NCBI GenBank assembly: GCA_037178855.1
Contig: JASJZC010000005.1
Span: 5,704,001-5,768,000 of the forward strand
Direction: 5' to 3'
From: Oscheius sp. JU75
Taxonomy: Eukaryota > Nematoda > Chromadorea > Rhabditida > Rhabditidae
Length of the DNA stretch: 64,000 nucleotides
The position numbers and the translations under genes are program-made. Numbering within the stretch: the stretch's first letter is position 1; each line of letters opens with the position of its first letter. Shown here one piece after another: positions 10,779 through 23,331 of the stretch. A model generated the notes under the pieces. That model searched no databases. It was not told the DNA's origin and saw only the letters and a program-made list of their open reading frames with translations.

Positions 10779-13700
10779 TTTTCGAGAGACGACCGTCCGA
10801 TGGTCATCGACTGTTCTGAAACAGGGTCAGTTCATTTCGTCGTCTCATTAGTAAGTCAAAAAGAGAGAGATAGATTCGAAAATCTGTCTCAGAGAGAGTC
10901 AAGTGAGAGAGAAAGAGAGAGAGAGAGAGAGACGAACACATGGCTCCGAGAAAAACGACAATCTGTCACGAAATTTGCCTGCGTGTAGGTTAAGTGTCTG
11001 GAGGCTCGACCAGCTGGCGAGCTGGTATGAGTGTGGCCACGCCCAGGAGGAAGAGCTGCTATTCGAGGGGGAAAGAACATGAGGGGCGAGACCATGAGTC
11101 TATTGTCTTACAGTCCTTTCAGGCTGTTCGGGAAGGGCGTGAGAACAAGGTCGTTCAGAGGGAAATGGGCTTATCTTAGGGAGTCAACTTGAAAGTAATC
11201 AAACAACTCTCATGTTCCAATAGGTAAAAACAGAGTTTGTTCAAAGGGAGAGGGACTGTTTTGAACAACTAAATTGCAATGGTATCTGTCTGTCCGTCCG
11301 TGCGTCATCACAAGAAAAAAGCTAGCAAGTCATGGCATATCAAGAATTAAGTTGACAAGTCAGCTTTTGAGGAAGAGCTTAGGCTATTGGAGAAGCGGCG
11401 CAGTCGCCTCTTGACAATGCTACGTCAAGACTATGGAGCTGCTAAGAAGCTGGTACCCTCGTCTAAGGTTTTAATAGCTAGGGACGAAAAGCTGGACTGT
11501 CTTCACCGGACAAAGCTCGAGGTATAATAAATGTTTTGAATAGCTGAGCAAGAAACATGACCGACTAGGAGTAAAAGGTTCCTGGGAACGTGTCTGTTAG
11601 TATAACGCTTGTGACTTTCAAGAGTCATATGAGGTGGGACAGTGCTCTGGGCGAAGTACAGGGAGACGGTAAAAAAATGCCAAAATAACACAGGAGAAAC
11701 TTGTAAACTGAACGCGATATTCGGATAGTTTGGAATGTATATTGTCTTGCCTGAGAGAAGGGTCACCCTGTCGGTCCTTTTTGGACATTGTCTCAGCTAC
11801 GGGAACGTAGTTGTTCGAAGCCGTGGCTCAATTTTAAGAGTGGCGAATACTGCAGGATGTATTCGCCCGAAAAAGCTCGGATCCGGGCTCTCTACCCAAT
11901 TATTGGGACACGAGTACCAAGGGCCGAAAAAGAAAACAAATCTCATAGCAAGAAAAATGAACTCTTGCGTAGTCAGAGTGAGAACAAAAGGCTCTGATTC
12001 GGCTAATTCCGCCCGAAAAAGGCGCAATATTTGATTATGGATAATGGATGCAACGGAGGCAGGGACCTCGAAACTCTACGAAAAGTCTGTTTTTGACTCT
12101 CTCAAGGAGATGGGATTAGAGCCAGCTTTGCACAGACAAGGTCAGCCTAGATGAAGATGAAAAGAGCCGCGCCCTGTCCGCGATAATTTCCGGTCTTTTA
12201 TGGCACATTGGCTATTATTTCCATTCTCGAGTTTTCTCCCTCATTCTGGCTTGTTTGGATATGGCATAGAGGATGCTGGGACAAGATACATTCGGCTCTC
12301 ATCCTTTCCCGACTAATCCTAGAAACGTTGAAACGAGGATGAGATAATGAGATCACTCCTCATGGTTCCTTTCAAGAATTGGAGTATTCGACAGGTTTTA
12401 GGCGAAAACGAATAACTTTTTGACCAAAAAGTCACTTAAGAAGAAGTTTGGAAGGGACAAGAGAACTGTCTAAAAGGATATCTGTAAAGTGGACAAAAGC
12501 CCTTTTGTGCCTAGAGCCAACTGAGAATCTATCCGAAACGAAACAGGCCCTGTTCCAGGGTTCAGCGAATTCCAAAGGAATTTTGTGACAACTTCTTAGA
12601 GAGACGGTGCCTGTCTTCGATAGTCCGACAAAGCAGGAGATAGTCGAGAATGGAGGTGGGGTGAAGAGTGAGCCTTGACACCATCTGGAGAGACAGCGAG
12701 CCAACTGTTCCCAGAGGTCAAAGAGACAAGAATGTACCCTACCTAATGAGTCCGACTGATGTTACCTGGTACACAAAATACTCGATCTTCGACAAGAAAA
12801 CTGACCACAAGAACAAATTCTAAAGCGGGGGAGAAAGGCGGCGAACCACTTGAGAACTAGAGAAGAGGGGAAGGGAAGAATGACGAGAAAAAAGAGCTCT
12901 TCTGACAAAATTAAGGGATTAGGGAGGAGAGAAAAAGGAGAAGAAGGCTCCTAATACAGGGACAACAAACAGACAGGACTTTTTGCCACATGAGAGCCGA
13001 AGGCCAGTCGCCGGCCACAAAAAGAATTCATAGAGAGAGGGGCCTCGTTTTATGCATGAGGCAATGAGGCACGATTGAGGGTCCGCGCCCACCCTCTCTT
13101 TTCGATAAACAGAACTTACACCTGGCTGGATTAGACGATGTTGCGCGGAGGAGAGAGACAATAGGAAGACCCAGCTGTACTTTGAGTAACCTGGGAACGC
13201 GGGATTAGCCCCGGTACCGCCCCGGATCTTGCAAGTTGGATTTGGAGTTTGTGGAGGAGTGGGGTGCCAAATTTGAATGGAACGGGGAGACGGGAAGGGC
13301 AACAATGACCAGAGAACAATGGGTGGAAACAGTTGTTTTAGCGTGGGATGGTATTAATCAGAGATTGAGAGTCAAGAGAGTTGTTCCTTGTGATCACAAG
13401 GAGTCAAGAGGGCAAGACCTACCTAACCTTAATATTCTTGTCAGCCTGTCACATCTACTATCCGTCAGGAAAGAAACTGACGAACTTCTGTTTCTCTTTT
13501 GGACAGGCCCGTACTCATCAGTTAGTTAGCGGTCTTGGGCACACAGGTGAACAGCATGAAGAGCCATATGAACAAGCCTAACCTCCATTTTTAAAGATCA
13601 GGAAATGAACTGAAAAACTATCGCATCAGTCCTAGAATTTTTTTAGTTCTGGGGCGGGGACAGTTCTAATCGGTAAGACTATTAGAATTTCTCAACCAGT

Positions 13701-16700
13701 ATAAACTAGAAATAGAGACACAAGCAATGAATCACGGCAAAATAAGGAATTAGAACGGTCCGGATACAGAAGAAAAGAATACAGTACTACTGGAAGATGC
13801 GTACAGCTGAGAGCCTGGACTACCTTCATGCCTCTAATTACCGCCTCCCATTAGGTCCATTATCAACATATTGTGCCTAATGACAGCAGAAAAATAACTG
13901 TTCTCAATTTTCTATCCTAAGTCAATGTCCAAACGATATCTCTAATCCAGGTAGTAAATGTCAGAGAAATCAATGCTAATCTGAAAAAGTAGGAGCTTGG
14001 GGTGCAAAGGAAAGATCGCTTAGCTTGAATCTGGAAAGTTGGATAAAAGCTGGAAGTGTTACCAAGAGAAATTTAAAAACACTCGCTCGAACTGGCAAGC
14101 CTTACAATAAAAGTCTGAGGCTGCTCAGACAGGAAAGAGTGAGACCGTACAGGTGAGAACTCTAGTTGGGAAATGAACCGAATAATCAGAGGTCAAAATG
14201 GTGGTCCATCTGTGTGCGATGGTGTCGCTTCCGCCCCCTACTGCCCTCTCACAATCCGGAACGGCCATTTACCGGTAAAGCGATCGGCTGTCACTTTAGG
14301 TCATTTGGCGCTTCATCGCGTCAATTCCCAACCAAAATGTAGCAATTATCTCCTACATTGTCCGAAAGAGGCCCTGATTCGAACGGAAAGTACTCCGGTG
14401 TTGATAAATGAGGGAGAGGCTATAAATCAGCTTGTCGTAATTGGATAGTCGAGGCGTTAATCACATTCACACGGGTCGCCGGCCGGTAGTTTGGACGGTC
14501 GACTGTCGTCGGCTTTTGACGGATCATCTCTCTCTCTCTCTCTTTCTACTTTTGAGAGTGAGTGGACTGATCTCCGAGACCAGGGTTGGATAATTTATAG
14601 TAGGATGGAACGTCCATTAGCAAGTCGATTCGACTAATTACACCCCTCCGGACTACAGGAACCACTTAACGAGGAGGGGCGAAGATAAGGACCAGTCGAG
14701 CTGAGAAAAAGTTAGCCCAGAAGAGCCAATTGTCCCTTATTCTCCGGGGACGAGACATCTTCAAGCGCCGCTCCAAATGACCAAAAAGGAGGAACACGTA
14801 GTGGAGGGAAAGGTTCGGGTCGTGTGGCTGCATGGTCAAGATAACATCTTGTGGCAATTGGCTTCGTCAAGGGAAACATTTGTCAGAGTCTGTCTCTTCT
14901 TTGCCCATTGTCAAAAAGGCTGACGCGCAACCAGAGAATAGGTAGTTTAGCATTTCGGACTGGTCTCTCTACTTCTGTCGGCTGGGCTTTGATCCAAAGG
15001 GAGGAAGAGAACAGATAGCCAGGTAGTCTAGGAAACTGGAATGACTCTCATTAGTATCTTTTCAGAAAATTTTATACGGATTGTACTGCGGGAGAAAGAG
15101 TGAAGATGAAAGAGAGTCTACAAGAATTCAGCGAATGGACACAGTGCCTAGAGCGAAACCAAAACTGTTCTCAGACAGTCAGGAGAGATTCAAGACAGGG
15201 TGTGAGGGAAGGGCGAGACTGTTTTAAAAGAGAGTGCTGAAGTCACTATACTCTTCAAATAGCTTTCTGCAATGGCGGTCCATCCATAATAGGAAAACAG
15301 TAGAGGAGCTAGACTGAGCAAGTAGGTTTCTGTCCCTGGTCACTCTGTAATCGGGGACTTTCAGCTGTCCTTTTAATCCTTCCCACTGCTCTTTGGCATC
15401 GAAAGAATGAAGAAAAGTTTTTATCAGCTAGCCCCTGTCTGTTCAAAACAAAAGGCTAGCTCGTTGTTGTCAAAATAGTAGCAGGTTCAGTAAAGTGAAG
15501 GGTTGGCATAATTTACTCCAAAGTCACTTGAAAAAGGTTCAAACGAACCAGAAGAGTTGCGCATCCTCTAAATTTCGAATATCAGCAGTCAAGATGTAGG
15601 TGCGACAAGAGATCCCCTTCTATACACACACAAAAGCGTCGGCATTACGCGCGCGGTGTGGAAAGAAATCTGAGCTGTGTCGAGAGACAACAAATCCGAG
15701 ATTGGCGCCTCTGGGATGTGATGAAGTGGCCCCTTTCCCTCTGTGAAACATGAGGACTGACCGCCTGCCAAAATGGCCGTGGGAACGGGCGTATTTTAGT
15801 TCTCTAGGGGACTACAATCGAAAAGAAATTAGTCTTCTTCTCTCTCTCTCCCTGGAAAGGAATCAGTTTTTCATGGAAAATCTCCTCTGCTATGCATGAA
15901 ATTGCTTTGCGCGACTACGCCGACACGTAAACTGAGTGTGTGTGAATGCGTACGTGAATTGGATGAAGCCCAAGACTGGAAGGGCCTGACAATAAGGGGG
16001 AAGGAACTGTAATTAGACGGGATTAGGCCTCTGACCCTCGTGCACCTGCCAGCTTGTCCACAGTGTTGCATTTCAGTCTCGGACTGTATGGAACTGCTGG
16101 AACAATGGGTCAGATTATTTGCTTGAGTGGGTTAACAGGTTTTATAATCAGTGTGAGAGGAGGAGAAAGTTAATCGCTAGTAGACAAATTTGGGGAGTGT
16201 TATGAGCCGATTAGGGTATACTCCAATAATCTCTTGGGTATTTTCTGAGATTAAAACAAGGAGGGGATCTGAAACATAAACAGGAGCTACATTTTTCCAG
16301 AGATCTTTGCGGATTTTGAACTTCAATGAACTCAAAACTCTTACATTAGACGGCGTGTTGAGTAAGAATGAAACACTGGAGTGAACCTAATTACCTTTCG
16401 GTAAGATTCTATATTGTAAGGACAAAGACATCACACATATGTCAAGATCTCGCTCACAAACTTTGTGATAGATGCAAAGGAATTACGAAAAATAAAAATC
16501 CAGAAAGTTGACATTTTAGCTGCAAAGACCTTATAGAAAGAAGGCATCACGAGGTCATCAGAGATTGAGAGAAGAGCAACATTTTTCGATTAACGCTTTG
16601 ACTTGAACATATTAGTACATGAGCATTTGCTGGATGCAAACAATTTACCATGAGACAATAATAACAATGTTGATCTTTCGATGCGTTCATAGGAGGAAGG

Positions 16701-17688
16701 AAATGGTATAGGGACGAGAAAGAGTCTAGAATCTGTTTTCAACCAAAACAAAAAGCGATTCAAGGTGCCACAATGAGCAATCACATGCATTTTTCATAGA
16801 GACACACACAAGCGAGAAGTATCAAAAATGGCCTCTCTCGAAACAGGTGTTTTCCGCCGTCTCAAGGAAGCCCCAAGATATCGAGCTGAACAATTACCAT
16901 CGAGACAGTGTTTCCGATAGGCGACGGGTAATTTGGATCGAAAGTGACCAAAGGGGACGAATTAGTTACGCCCGGAGGGTAGGTAGACCTCAAATTGGTC
17001 GGTTATTAGTCAACCCTCTCGAGAGTAAGCTACCAGACTATATAATTGCAGGTGTGAGATTTCGGAGCCTCTTGAGGGAGTGAAGGAACAAAACGGCGAC
17101 CTCTTTGAGTCCGACAATGGCCACGATGAATTAGCCATGTTGGTCAGAGCGTAATGACCGGCATGCGGGAGAAGAGAGCTCGACTCATTACGTGGAGAAA
17201 GCTCAGGAGACAAGGAGCGGGTCAGTAGGACACAAGGGGAACAAAGAGAGAGAGAGAGAGAACGTGTCAAGTCAACTGACTCATGTGTTCGAGGAGAGAG
17301 TCAGGGGGAGAACTGGACGGGACAGAGTTACTGGCTGCACGCCTCTTTAGAAATACGTTGTCCATAGGATAAGACATAAAAATTTTGAGTGGAACTTGGT
17401 CGTTTGGGTGATCGAGCAGAAGAGAAGTGAAGGACGTGGATGAGTTGAGTCAATTGACTTTTTTTGAGAATTGAAAGTCAGGAGGAAAGAGACCGGGACA
17501 GAACAACTGAGAGGAGATGAGGTAGGAAATCTCTTACTTGTTCAGACTGCTCCGAACTAACATGCCTTTAGCTATCAAAGGATTTCTGTATCTCACAGAT
17601 ACTGATAGTTGCTTGAATGCTGACGAAAGACAAAAAGCACTATTCTGAACGAGTCGGAATCTGTCCTTGTCGTGCTCACGGTCGCAAT
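10779..17688. other. Gene-poor region with simple repeats
   Basis: No recognisable gene. It holds (GA)n tracts near 10905-10933 and 17246-17262 and a (TC)n tract at 14529-14546. A short open stretch at about 11350-11524 encodes a charged helix-like segment (EEELRLLEKRRSRLL) and ends TAA inside AATAAA; it could be a decayed or isolated 3' exon. Other open frames (12432-12704, 12919-13305, 14173-14448, 16847-17083) have no domain, no splice chain and biased composition. Conserved regulatory DNA is possible but cannot be judged from one sequence. Confidence 0.4.
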
Positions 17689-17886
17689 ATGTCAATCGCA
17701 ATATCGCTCCTAACAATCACTCTCCTCTTCTGCTCAATCGAACATTCAACAACTGAGTTAGTCCCTGGAAATTCAATGGATGCCAAACACCATTTTAATG
17801 AGCGAGAGACTATGTACAGAGCTCTCCCCAAAGAAGCCTACGGGAACGAACTTCACTTTCTCCCCGAATCTACACGCCGACTATAA
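17689..17886 (+). CDS. Candidate 65-aa secreted peptide precursor
   Basis: The open frame encodes 65 residues beginning with a classical signal peptide: MSIAISLLTITLLFCSIEHS, a hydrophobic core with a Cys near the likely cleavage site. A short polar mature part follows with several basic or acidic doublets and ends STRRL. The size and the terminal dibasic site would suit a secreted or neuropeptide-like product. The frame extends upstream to a non-ATG codon, so the start at 17689 was chosen because it places the hydrophobic core at the N-terminus. There is no clear polyA signal and no paralogue in the window. Function unknown; it could be chance. Confidence 0.35.
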   Translation: MSIAISLLTITLLFCSIEHSTTELVPGNSMDAKHHFNERETMYRALPKEAYGNELHFLPESTRRL

Positions 17887-18615
17887 ATGGCTGTCTAACG
17901 GGGTCGCAAAAGAGTGCTTTTCCTTCGAGTCTGATTACAGCAATTCTGACTACCGGGAGAGCGGGAGCGAGAGAGAGAGAGAGATATTATGCACGACTGA
18001 ATGAACGAACACCTCTCTCGATTGACCGGAAGTTATTGGAGCCCTGGCTGCTGACCAGATGGACGAGAGCCATGTTTGCATATCTGGAGCTCTACTACAC
18101 ATGTTACGCACGACATTCTGTGCAAATTAGACGCTTTATGAGCTCCCATTGAAGCGCAACCACCAGGTGATTAGAACGCGCTATATTGCTGCTACCCGTG
18201 TTTTCTTCCAGAGTTAATCGGGGAGCAGTACAGCATGAAGTGAAGATTTTGGTGAAGTTGAAAACTTCAAACTGATGCTTGGAAAGCTGTCAATCGATCT
18301 TCTAGACCCCTTCATTTTACTAGGCCCAGTTCTTTTCAAACAGGCTCCCAGAGAACAGTAAACATATTATTATTATTATTCGATAATTTGAGGGAAGGAA
18401 TATATTCAGCGACTCATTCAGAAGAGTCACAGAATCATGTATCTCGCTCATAAAAAGGTGGTGTCCTCTTCTAAACTTATGTTTTCCCTACAAAGTTTCG
18501 GTTAGGTCATACAGAGAATAGGAACTGAACGAAAGTTACCATAAACAAGGCATTTTATGAGTTCTTGTCTTTTGAAACGAGGCTGTCGATTATTTTCTTT
18601 TCCTCCGGGGCTCAT

Positions 18616-19200
18616 CTAGACGTCAAAGTAGGACATGATGGCAGCTTGAGGACACATGGCGTAGAATTGTAGCAGCGTCTCCTTGCTCCTAAAGGCCACG
18701 AAGATCTTCTTCTGGTCGCCGCAGATGCCCCAGAAGCGGTCGTTATTCAGCGGATAGCGTTGCATCGTGACCCGCAGCAGAAATCGCTTTTTATTGTAGA
18801 CGACAGCCAGCAAAAGCGGTCGCTCTTCCTCGCCGGCCATCCTACCATGGAAGAGGACAGCCGTGGCCGAGTCGAGCTCCCTCAGAGCCTCGTCCGACGT
18901 TGCCAGACCCATCATCTTGTAGCGATACGTGCCAATCTGCCGTGTGCCGCTGCTCTGGTAGGAGCCGCACGTCAGCTTCGGCCCGATTTCAGAGTAGAAC
19001 GAAGAAGCCGAAAAGAGCTGCGGGTTCGAGTCGCAGAAGAGCAGTGAGGACGGAATCCTCATGGCTGGACAGACGGTTGACAGACTTGGGCCTCCTAGCG
19101 AGACCATTGTACTTGAACTGGGTGTGTCCTGAAGAAAGTAGAGTAGAGAAAAAGCAAAAAGTAGACTTACCATCATAAAGGAGGAAGACGAGGTAAGCAT
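18616..19200 (-). CDS. Unknown 180-aa protein (194 aa if a 42-nt intron is retained)
   Basis: Exons 19171-19200 and 18616-19128 flank a 42-nt segment with a perfect GTAAGT donor and TTTCTTCAG acceptor. The segment is a multiple of three and free of stops, so both forms stay in frame. Spliced: 180 residues, soluble. Retained: 194 residues with an added hydrophobic stretch (VSLLFAFSLLYFL) that would act as a signal peptide or anchor. The C-terminal part (RPLLLAVVYNKKRFLLRV; NDRFWGICGDQKKIFVAF) looks like a folded beta-rich domain, but no family is recognised. A TATA box sits at 19241-19247 (minus strand). There are several Cys but no obvious zinc motif. Gene reality is well supported by codon use and promoter; function unknown. 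Confidence 0.7.
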   Translation of the reverse strand: MLTSSSSFMMVSLLFAFSLLYFLQDTPSSSTMVSLGGPSLSTVCPAMRIPSSLLFCDSNPQLFSASSFYSEIGPKLTCGSYQSSGTRQIGTYRYKMMGLATSDEALRELDSATAVLFHGRMAGEEERPLLLAVVYNKKRFLLRVTMQRYPLNNDRFWGICGDQKKIFVAFRSKETLLQFYAMCPQAAIMSYFDV

Positions 19201-20526
19201 TAGGGGCGAAAAGATCTAGCGAGATTGCCTTTAGTTTGGGCTTTATAGCTAGAACTTTTGAAAAAGTTTGTTTTTAAAGAACCTTTTCAAAAACTTGAAA
19301 ACAAGATAATTGACAGTGTCCTATTAAGCGCAAAGTATGAGGATAGTATGGGGGAAGTTCCGAAAATAGAGCAAGATAACAGTGTCAGCTATTGGAGTGA
19401 TGGTGTGAGTACGAGCCGTAGGAACATCCCTGAAATGAGAACTGTTGTAAACTGTCCCTCAAAGGAAATATTACTGTCTTATACTCTCGATTCTAACCGC
19501 CAACTTGTTTACACGAACCCGTATACAGTGTCCAGTGAGAAGTTAATTTGGACTTAACTTTCCGTCTGAAACGAATCATAGAATAGTGGAGTAAGGCCTT
19601 TTTGGAGCCGACTTACCAGGGCTGTTTTCCAGTCAGTCCATCTTCCACTCTTAGAAGCTCTAATGGAGCTCGGAATACCCTATTCGTTCTGAGGAGAGAT
19701 GGCCAGACTTTCTCGGAGAACTATTGTATGTGTATCCAGACGGTCACCTAAGTCCCCCTCCCCTTCCCTTTTTATCTTTCCAAAGTCCAGCCGAGTGACC
19801 CGAAAAATGGTTCTCCTTAATGTAAGGTGAACGTGGGGGAACACACGGTCGAGGCAGAGTTTCCTATTCGTTCTGTTTCGTTTCCACCGTCAGAGTTCAT
19901 CATTTGGACATGCCATTAGTGTCGAAACAAGCCATGCTTGTGACAGAAATGAGAGACACCAGATGGTAATGTTTACTGAAAGATGAGTTATTGAACAAAA
20001 GATGAACTCTTTGTCGTAATTTTTAAAAAAGTGACGAGCTGACGATTGACGCCCCGAGGTGAGAAACCAGAAACTCGACTCTATTATAGTCTGTTCAGGA
20101 AAAAGAAAGCATAATCAGAATTGCGAAGAAAATTCTACGTTGTGCATTAAAGATTTCAAACTTACCAAAGGCTTCCCCTACTAAAAAAAAACAAGAAAGA
20201 AGGGGCGGCGATCGAACTCGAGCCGCGTGGGTTTAGCAATATACGAAGTTCAACCACAGATTTAGACAGAGACGGTAGCGCGTTTCAAGATAGATGCTCT
20301 CGTTTTTTGTGGATAGACGTCTCTTATAGACATCTGGAGAGGCTGAGGCCAAGGCTCCGGAGAGCTCTTTCGGAAAGAAGAAGATCGCCAGGAAGAGATC
20401 GTGATTCGAAAAGGCATCTTGTGTATCGCATTGAAGCATCTGAAGATGTGGACAGCTCACGGGTGTTCGCAATAACTATCCATATCTCTGGCCCTCTCGG
20501 ATGTTCTATCCTACCACAAGAAAACC
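19201..20526. other. Intergenic; one tRNA-like fragment
   Basis: No gene recognised. Near 20190-20290 the minus strand reads like the 3' half of a tRNA or tRNA-derived SINE: a GCGCTACCGTCT segment, then CGAGTTCGATCGCC resembling a B box, then a run of T. The cloverleaf is not closed, so it is not called a tRNA. Confidence 0.35.
19241..19247 (-). promoter_or_regulatory. TATA box for the 18616-19200 gene
   Basis: TATAAAG on the minus strand, about 40 nt upstream of the ATG at 19200. Confidence 0.6.
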
Positions 20527-21112
20527 TCCTTTCTCCAGTCAACGGCAGCAGCATTCAAGTAGAGCCACAAGAAGACTTTCCAGAGGGAACTCCTCCTAAG
20601 TAACACAAGATAAAGAACACAAATGTCTCCAAGACCTTTATTCAGTTAGGTCCAAGGTAGCAGGACTGATCGGTGCGGGGCTTGAAGACTCCGGGCGGGT
20701 TGTTTGCAGGGGCAGCAGCAGAAGCAGTACCAGCAGCAGCGGGAGTCTGGTTGGTCTTGGCAGCTCCGAAGTCCTCGCGTGTCCAGGCGTATTCTTCTCT
20801 GGTGTAGTTGCTGCTTGAGGCTCCTCCCATGAATCCGCTTCCGTAACCACCAGCGCCGGCGTAGCAACTCTTGTCGGCCATCTTGTCCAGGGGCGAGAGT
20901 TCCTTCCGAATGGCTCTCTGGCCTCGGAGCTGACTATTTATATCTTTCTGGAAGATTAGAGTGACAGGCTTTGGGTCCTAATTAGCGATACTTTCCGTTC
21001 TTTTCCAGTTTGAATTCAGAAATTTTCTAACTAGAGTTTGTCAAGTTATGTTCTGGACAACGCTTTCTAGTGGAGCGTCAGCTTCTCTCCCTCTACCAAA
21101 GTTACTCTACTA
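20527..21112. repeat. Copy B of the 0.6-kb inverted duplication
   Basis: Inverted relative to 8701-9302. Homology ends abruptly on both sides: beyond the GCCGTTGACTGGAG edge the two flanks are unrelated, and no receptor exon accompanies this copy. Confidence 0.9.
20642..20881 (-). CDS. 79-aa Gly/Ala/Ser-rich protein, copy B
   Basis: Near-identical inverted paralogue of the gene at 8947-9186. It has the same 79-residue length, the same Cys-bearing ends (DKSCYAGAG and DQSCYLGPN), the same TATA box (20935-20942) and the same TGA overlapping AATAAA. The visible protein difference is NYTREEYAW here against NYAREEYAW in copy A. Unlike copy A it stands alone between genes rather than inside a receptor intron. 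Both copies keep an intact frame and signals, which suggests that both are expressed or that the duplication is recent. Function unknown. Confidence 0.8.
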   Translation of the reverse strand: MADKSCYAGAGGYGSGFMGGASSSNYTREEYAWTREDFGAAKTNQTPAAAGTASAAAPANNPPGVFKPRTDQSCYLGPN

Positions 21113-22132
21113 GAACCGCAATCTTCTTTTCCACAGTAGTCATTCTCAGATTTTTCTCCCACCTTCTCTGACCTTTCTTTTCCACCGTTTGGCCATATCG
21201 ACTGATCAAAGGACTTCGATAGGCTCCATCCTTCCTCAATATCTACTTACATGCGGAATCGATTGTCGTTGCGTAGAAACTTCCCAACACATACTTTCTC
21301 AACCAATCGGATCATCTCCTCATGTTTCCACTAAGATGCATCCTACTTAAAATGCATCAGAGCTTTCAAGCGACATGAATCCAAAAAGATATCATCAGAA
21401 CTACTTCCCTGAAGGGAGGTACAGAGCAGCCACAAGACCAAGGAGAGAGCGGAACAAGGTCTCCGCAAAGTGTGAGTTTTAAGACCAGCCTCGACTATGG
21501 ACAAGAACCCTATTGTATAAACAACCAGTTCAATTCAGGTAGTCTCTGAAGATAATGAGAAGAAAACTTCTCGCCCGGGGTCTCGTGCTTCCAGCCGCGA
21601 ATTTCGTGGCTTCTACCGTTTGAGCAACATTTCACAGATAGCAAACCAGTAGTAGTAATCGGTAAAAATCAAAGTTTCAGGATTCTGACAATGAACACGA
21701 ACTTCAGAAATAGGTATTGAAAAAGGCTGAGATTTCATTGTCCTGTCTGAACAACTGCTGTCTTTAGGGTCATAAGAGGGCCAATTTGATTACAGACTAC
21801 CAGTCAATATTTTCCTAGTACTCTATCTTGAGACAGGCTAGCTTTTCGCGGTTTTTCTCCTATTCAGGTCCTTCAGGTTGGTTGAGTGTCAACCAGAAAA
21901 CACTTCTGAACAGGATTGGATCGATCTCTTCTCAAGTATAGAAAACAGCCTTCTCCTGATGACATTAGCTTTTCTAGAGCAAGCATTCCCAATCTGTGTT
22001 TCACTTCACTAATTGTCGCGATTTGTTCGCCATAATTTTTAATTACTCAGCAAACTTTAAAACAAACTGTTCAAAAGGCAATTTCAAGGAGCAACAGAAC
22101 TTCGGTCAACTGCTAGCCATCTCGTGGAACGG
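21113..22132. other. Spacer upstream of kinase gene
   Basis: AT-rich with no recognised coding or RNA feature. It presumably contains the kinase promoter. Confidence 0.4.
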
Positions 22133-23331
22133 ATGACGGAACAACAGGGGCAGTTGAAGGACTTTCGAGAAGGTAAGGTCGTGGCTGGTCGCTGGCGCGT
22201 CTGCAAAAAGCTCGGCGAAGGTGGGATGGGCGCCGTCTACAAGGTCGAGGACAAGAAGCACAAGAATTACTTTGCGGCGATGAAGGTGGAGGATGATCTG
22301 ACCGAGGGCGGAGTGCTCAAACTTGAGGTATTCGTTCTGCAACAGCTAAAGACGGCTGCGCATTCGGTCAAGCTACTGGACTCCGGTAAGAGGGACAAGT
22401 ACAATTTCATGGTCATGACTCTCTGCTCTCGAGATCTGATGAGCCTCAAGCGAGCTGCCGGCAAGCCCTTCTCCGAAAGCACGACTCTCCGCCTCGGCAT
22501 CTCCAGCCTCTATGCCATCAAGCAGCTCCATGAGATTGGATACATCCATCGGGACATCAAACCTGGTTAGTCTTTGCTGTTTTTTTTTTGAAAGCAGCAG
22601 TCTACTGTAAGAGCAAAGGAAACTATAATGAATGCTATCGCATAGACCTGGTCTGTAAAAGCTTCACTCAATATAACTCTCCTTTTTCATAATTTCATCT
22701 TCCAGGCAACTGCATGATGGGCGGAGTTGGTCGCGACACGCGTATCATCTACCTAATCGACTACGGCATGGTTCGCGCCTTCACGGCCAAGGATCCCAAG
22801 GGCAAGCTGGGACTGAGACGTGCTCGTGACGGTGACCTGTTCTTCCGCGGTACTCCGCGCTACTGCAGCGTCAATGTGCACAACAGGAAAGAACAGTGTC
22901 GCATCGACGATCTCTGGTCTTGGCTCTACATGCTCATCGAACTCCACCACGGTCTCCCATGGAGCAGGATGCAGGAAGAGAGGGATATCTGGACTGAGAA
23001 GGAGAGCACCGATCCTGAAACGCTGGTGCGTGGCTGTCCGGGAGAATTCCTCGCTATCCACAAGTACCTGACGGGCACCCGCTTTGAAGAACGTCCTGAC
23101 TACCACGGTCTCTACACGGAATGTCTCAGTGGACTGAAACGCGTCAAGGGCAGCTTCCTGGACAGATTCGAGTGGGAGAAGGAGCAGCAAGAGCTCAACA
23201 CAGCTCTCTCGATTTCGGAAAAAGATCGCGGCGGCGGTCCGAAGAAGCCTCTGACGCGTGTCCAGCTGGCCAGGAAGTCCTATCCGTTCGCCTCGGCCGC
23301 CTACTTCAAGGAGAACGTCCTTGGTTTATGA
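22133..23331 (+). CDS. TTBK/CK1-family protein kinase, two exons
   Basis: A Ser/Thr kinase of the CK1 superfamily, closest in pattern to tau-tubulin kinase-like (TTBKL) proteins, a group greatly expanded in nematodes. Exons 22133-22565 and 22706-23331 join in phase 1 to 352 residues. Motifs: glycine loop GEGGMGAVY (28-36), ATP-binding Lys51 in AAMKVE, catalytic HRDIKPGN (139-146, Asp141), metal-binding DYG (163-165, Tyr replacing the usual Phe), activation/P+1 segment RGTPRYCSVNVH, and RIDDLWSWLYML for helix F. All catalytic residues are present, so it should be active. The ATG at 22133 was chosen because upstream codons are non-ATG. An AATAAA lies just after the stop (23340). There is a short C-terminal extension and no other domain. 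Substrates unknown; many relatives act in the germline. Confidence 0.92.

Noticed and set aside
12919-13305. 128-codon minus-strand frame
   Set aside because: Pro/Ser-rich, overlapped by other frames, no signal or family motif.
20307-20603. 98-codon frame beside copy B of the inverted duplication
   Set aside because: It runs across the duplication border and is not preserved in copy A, so it is not a conserved gene.
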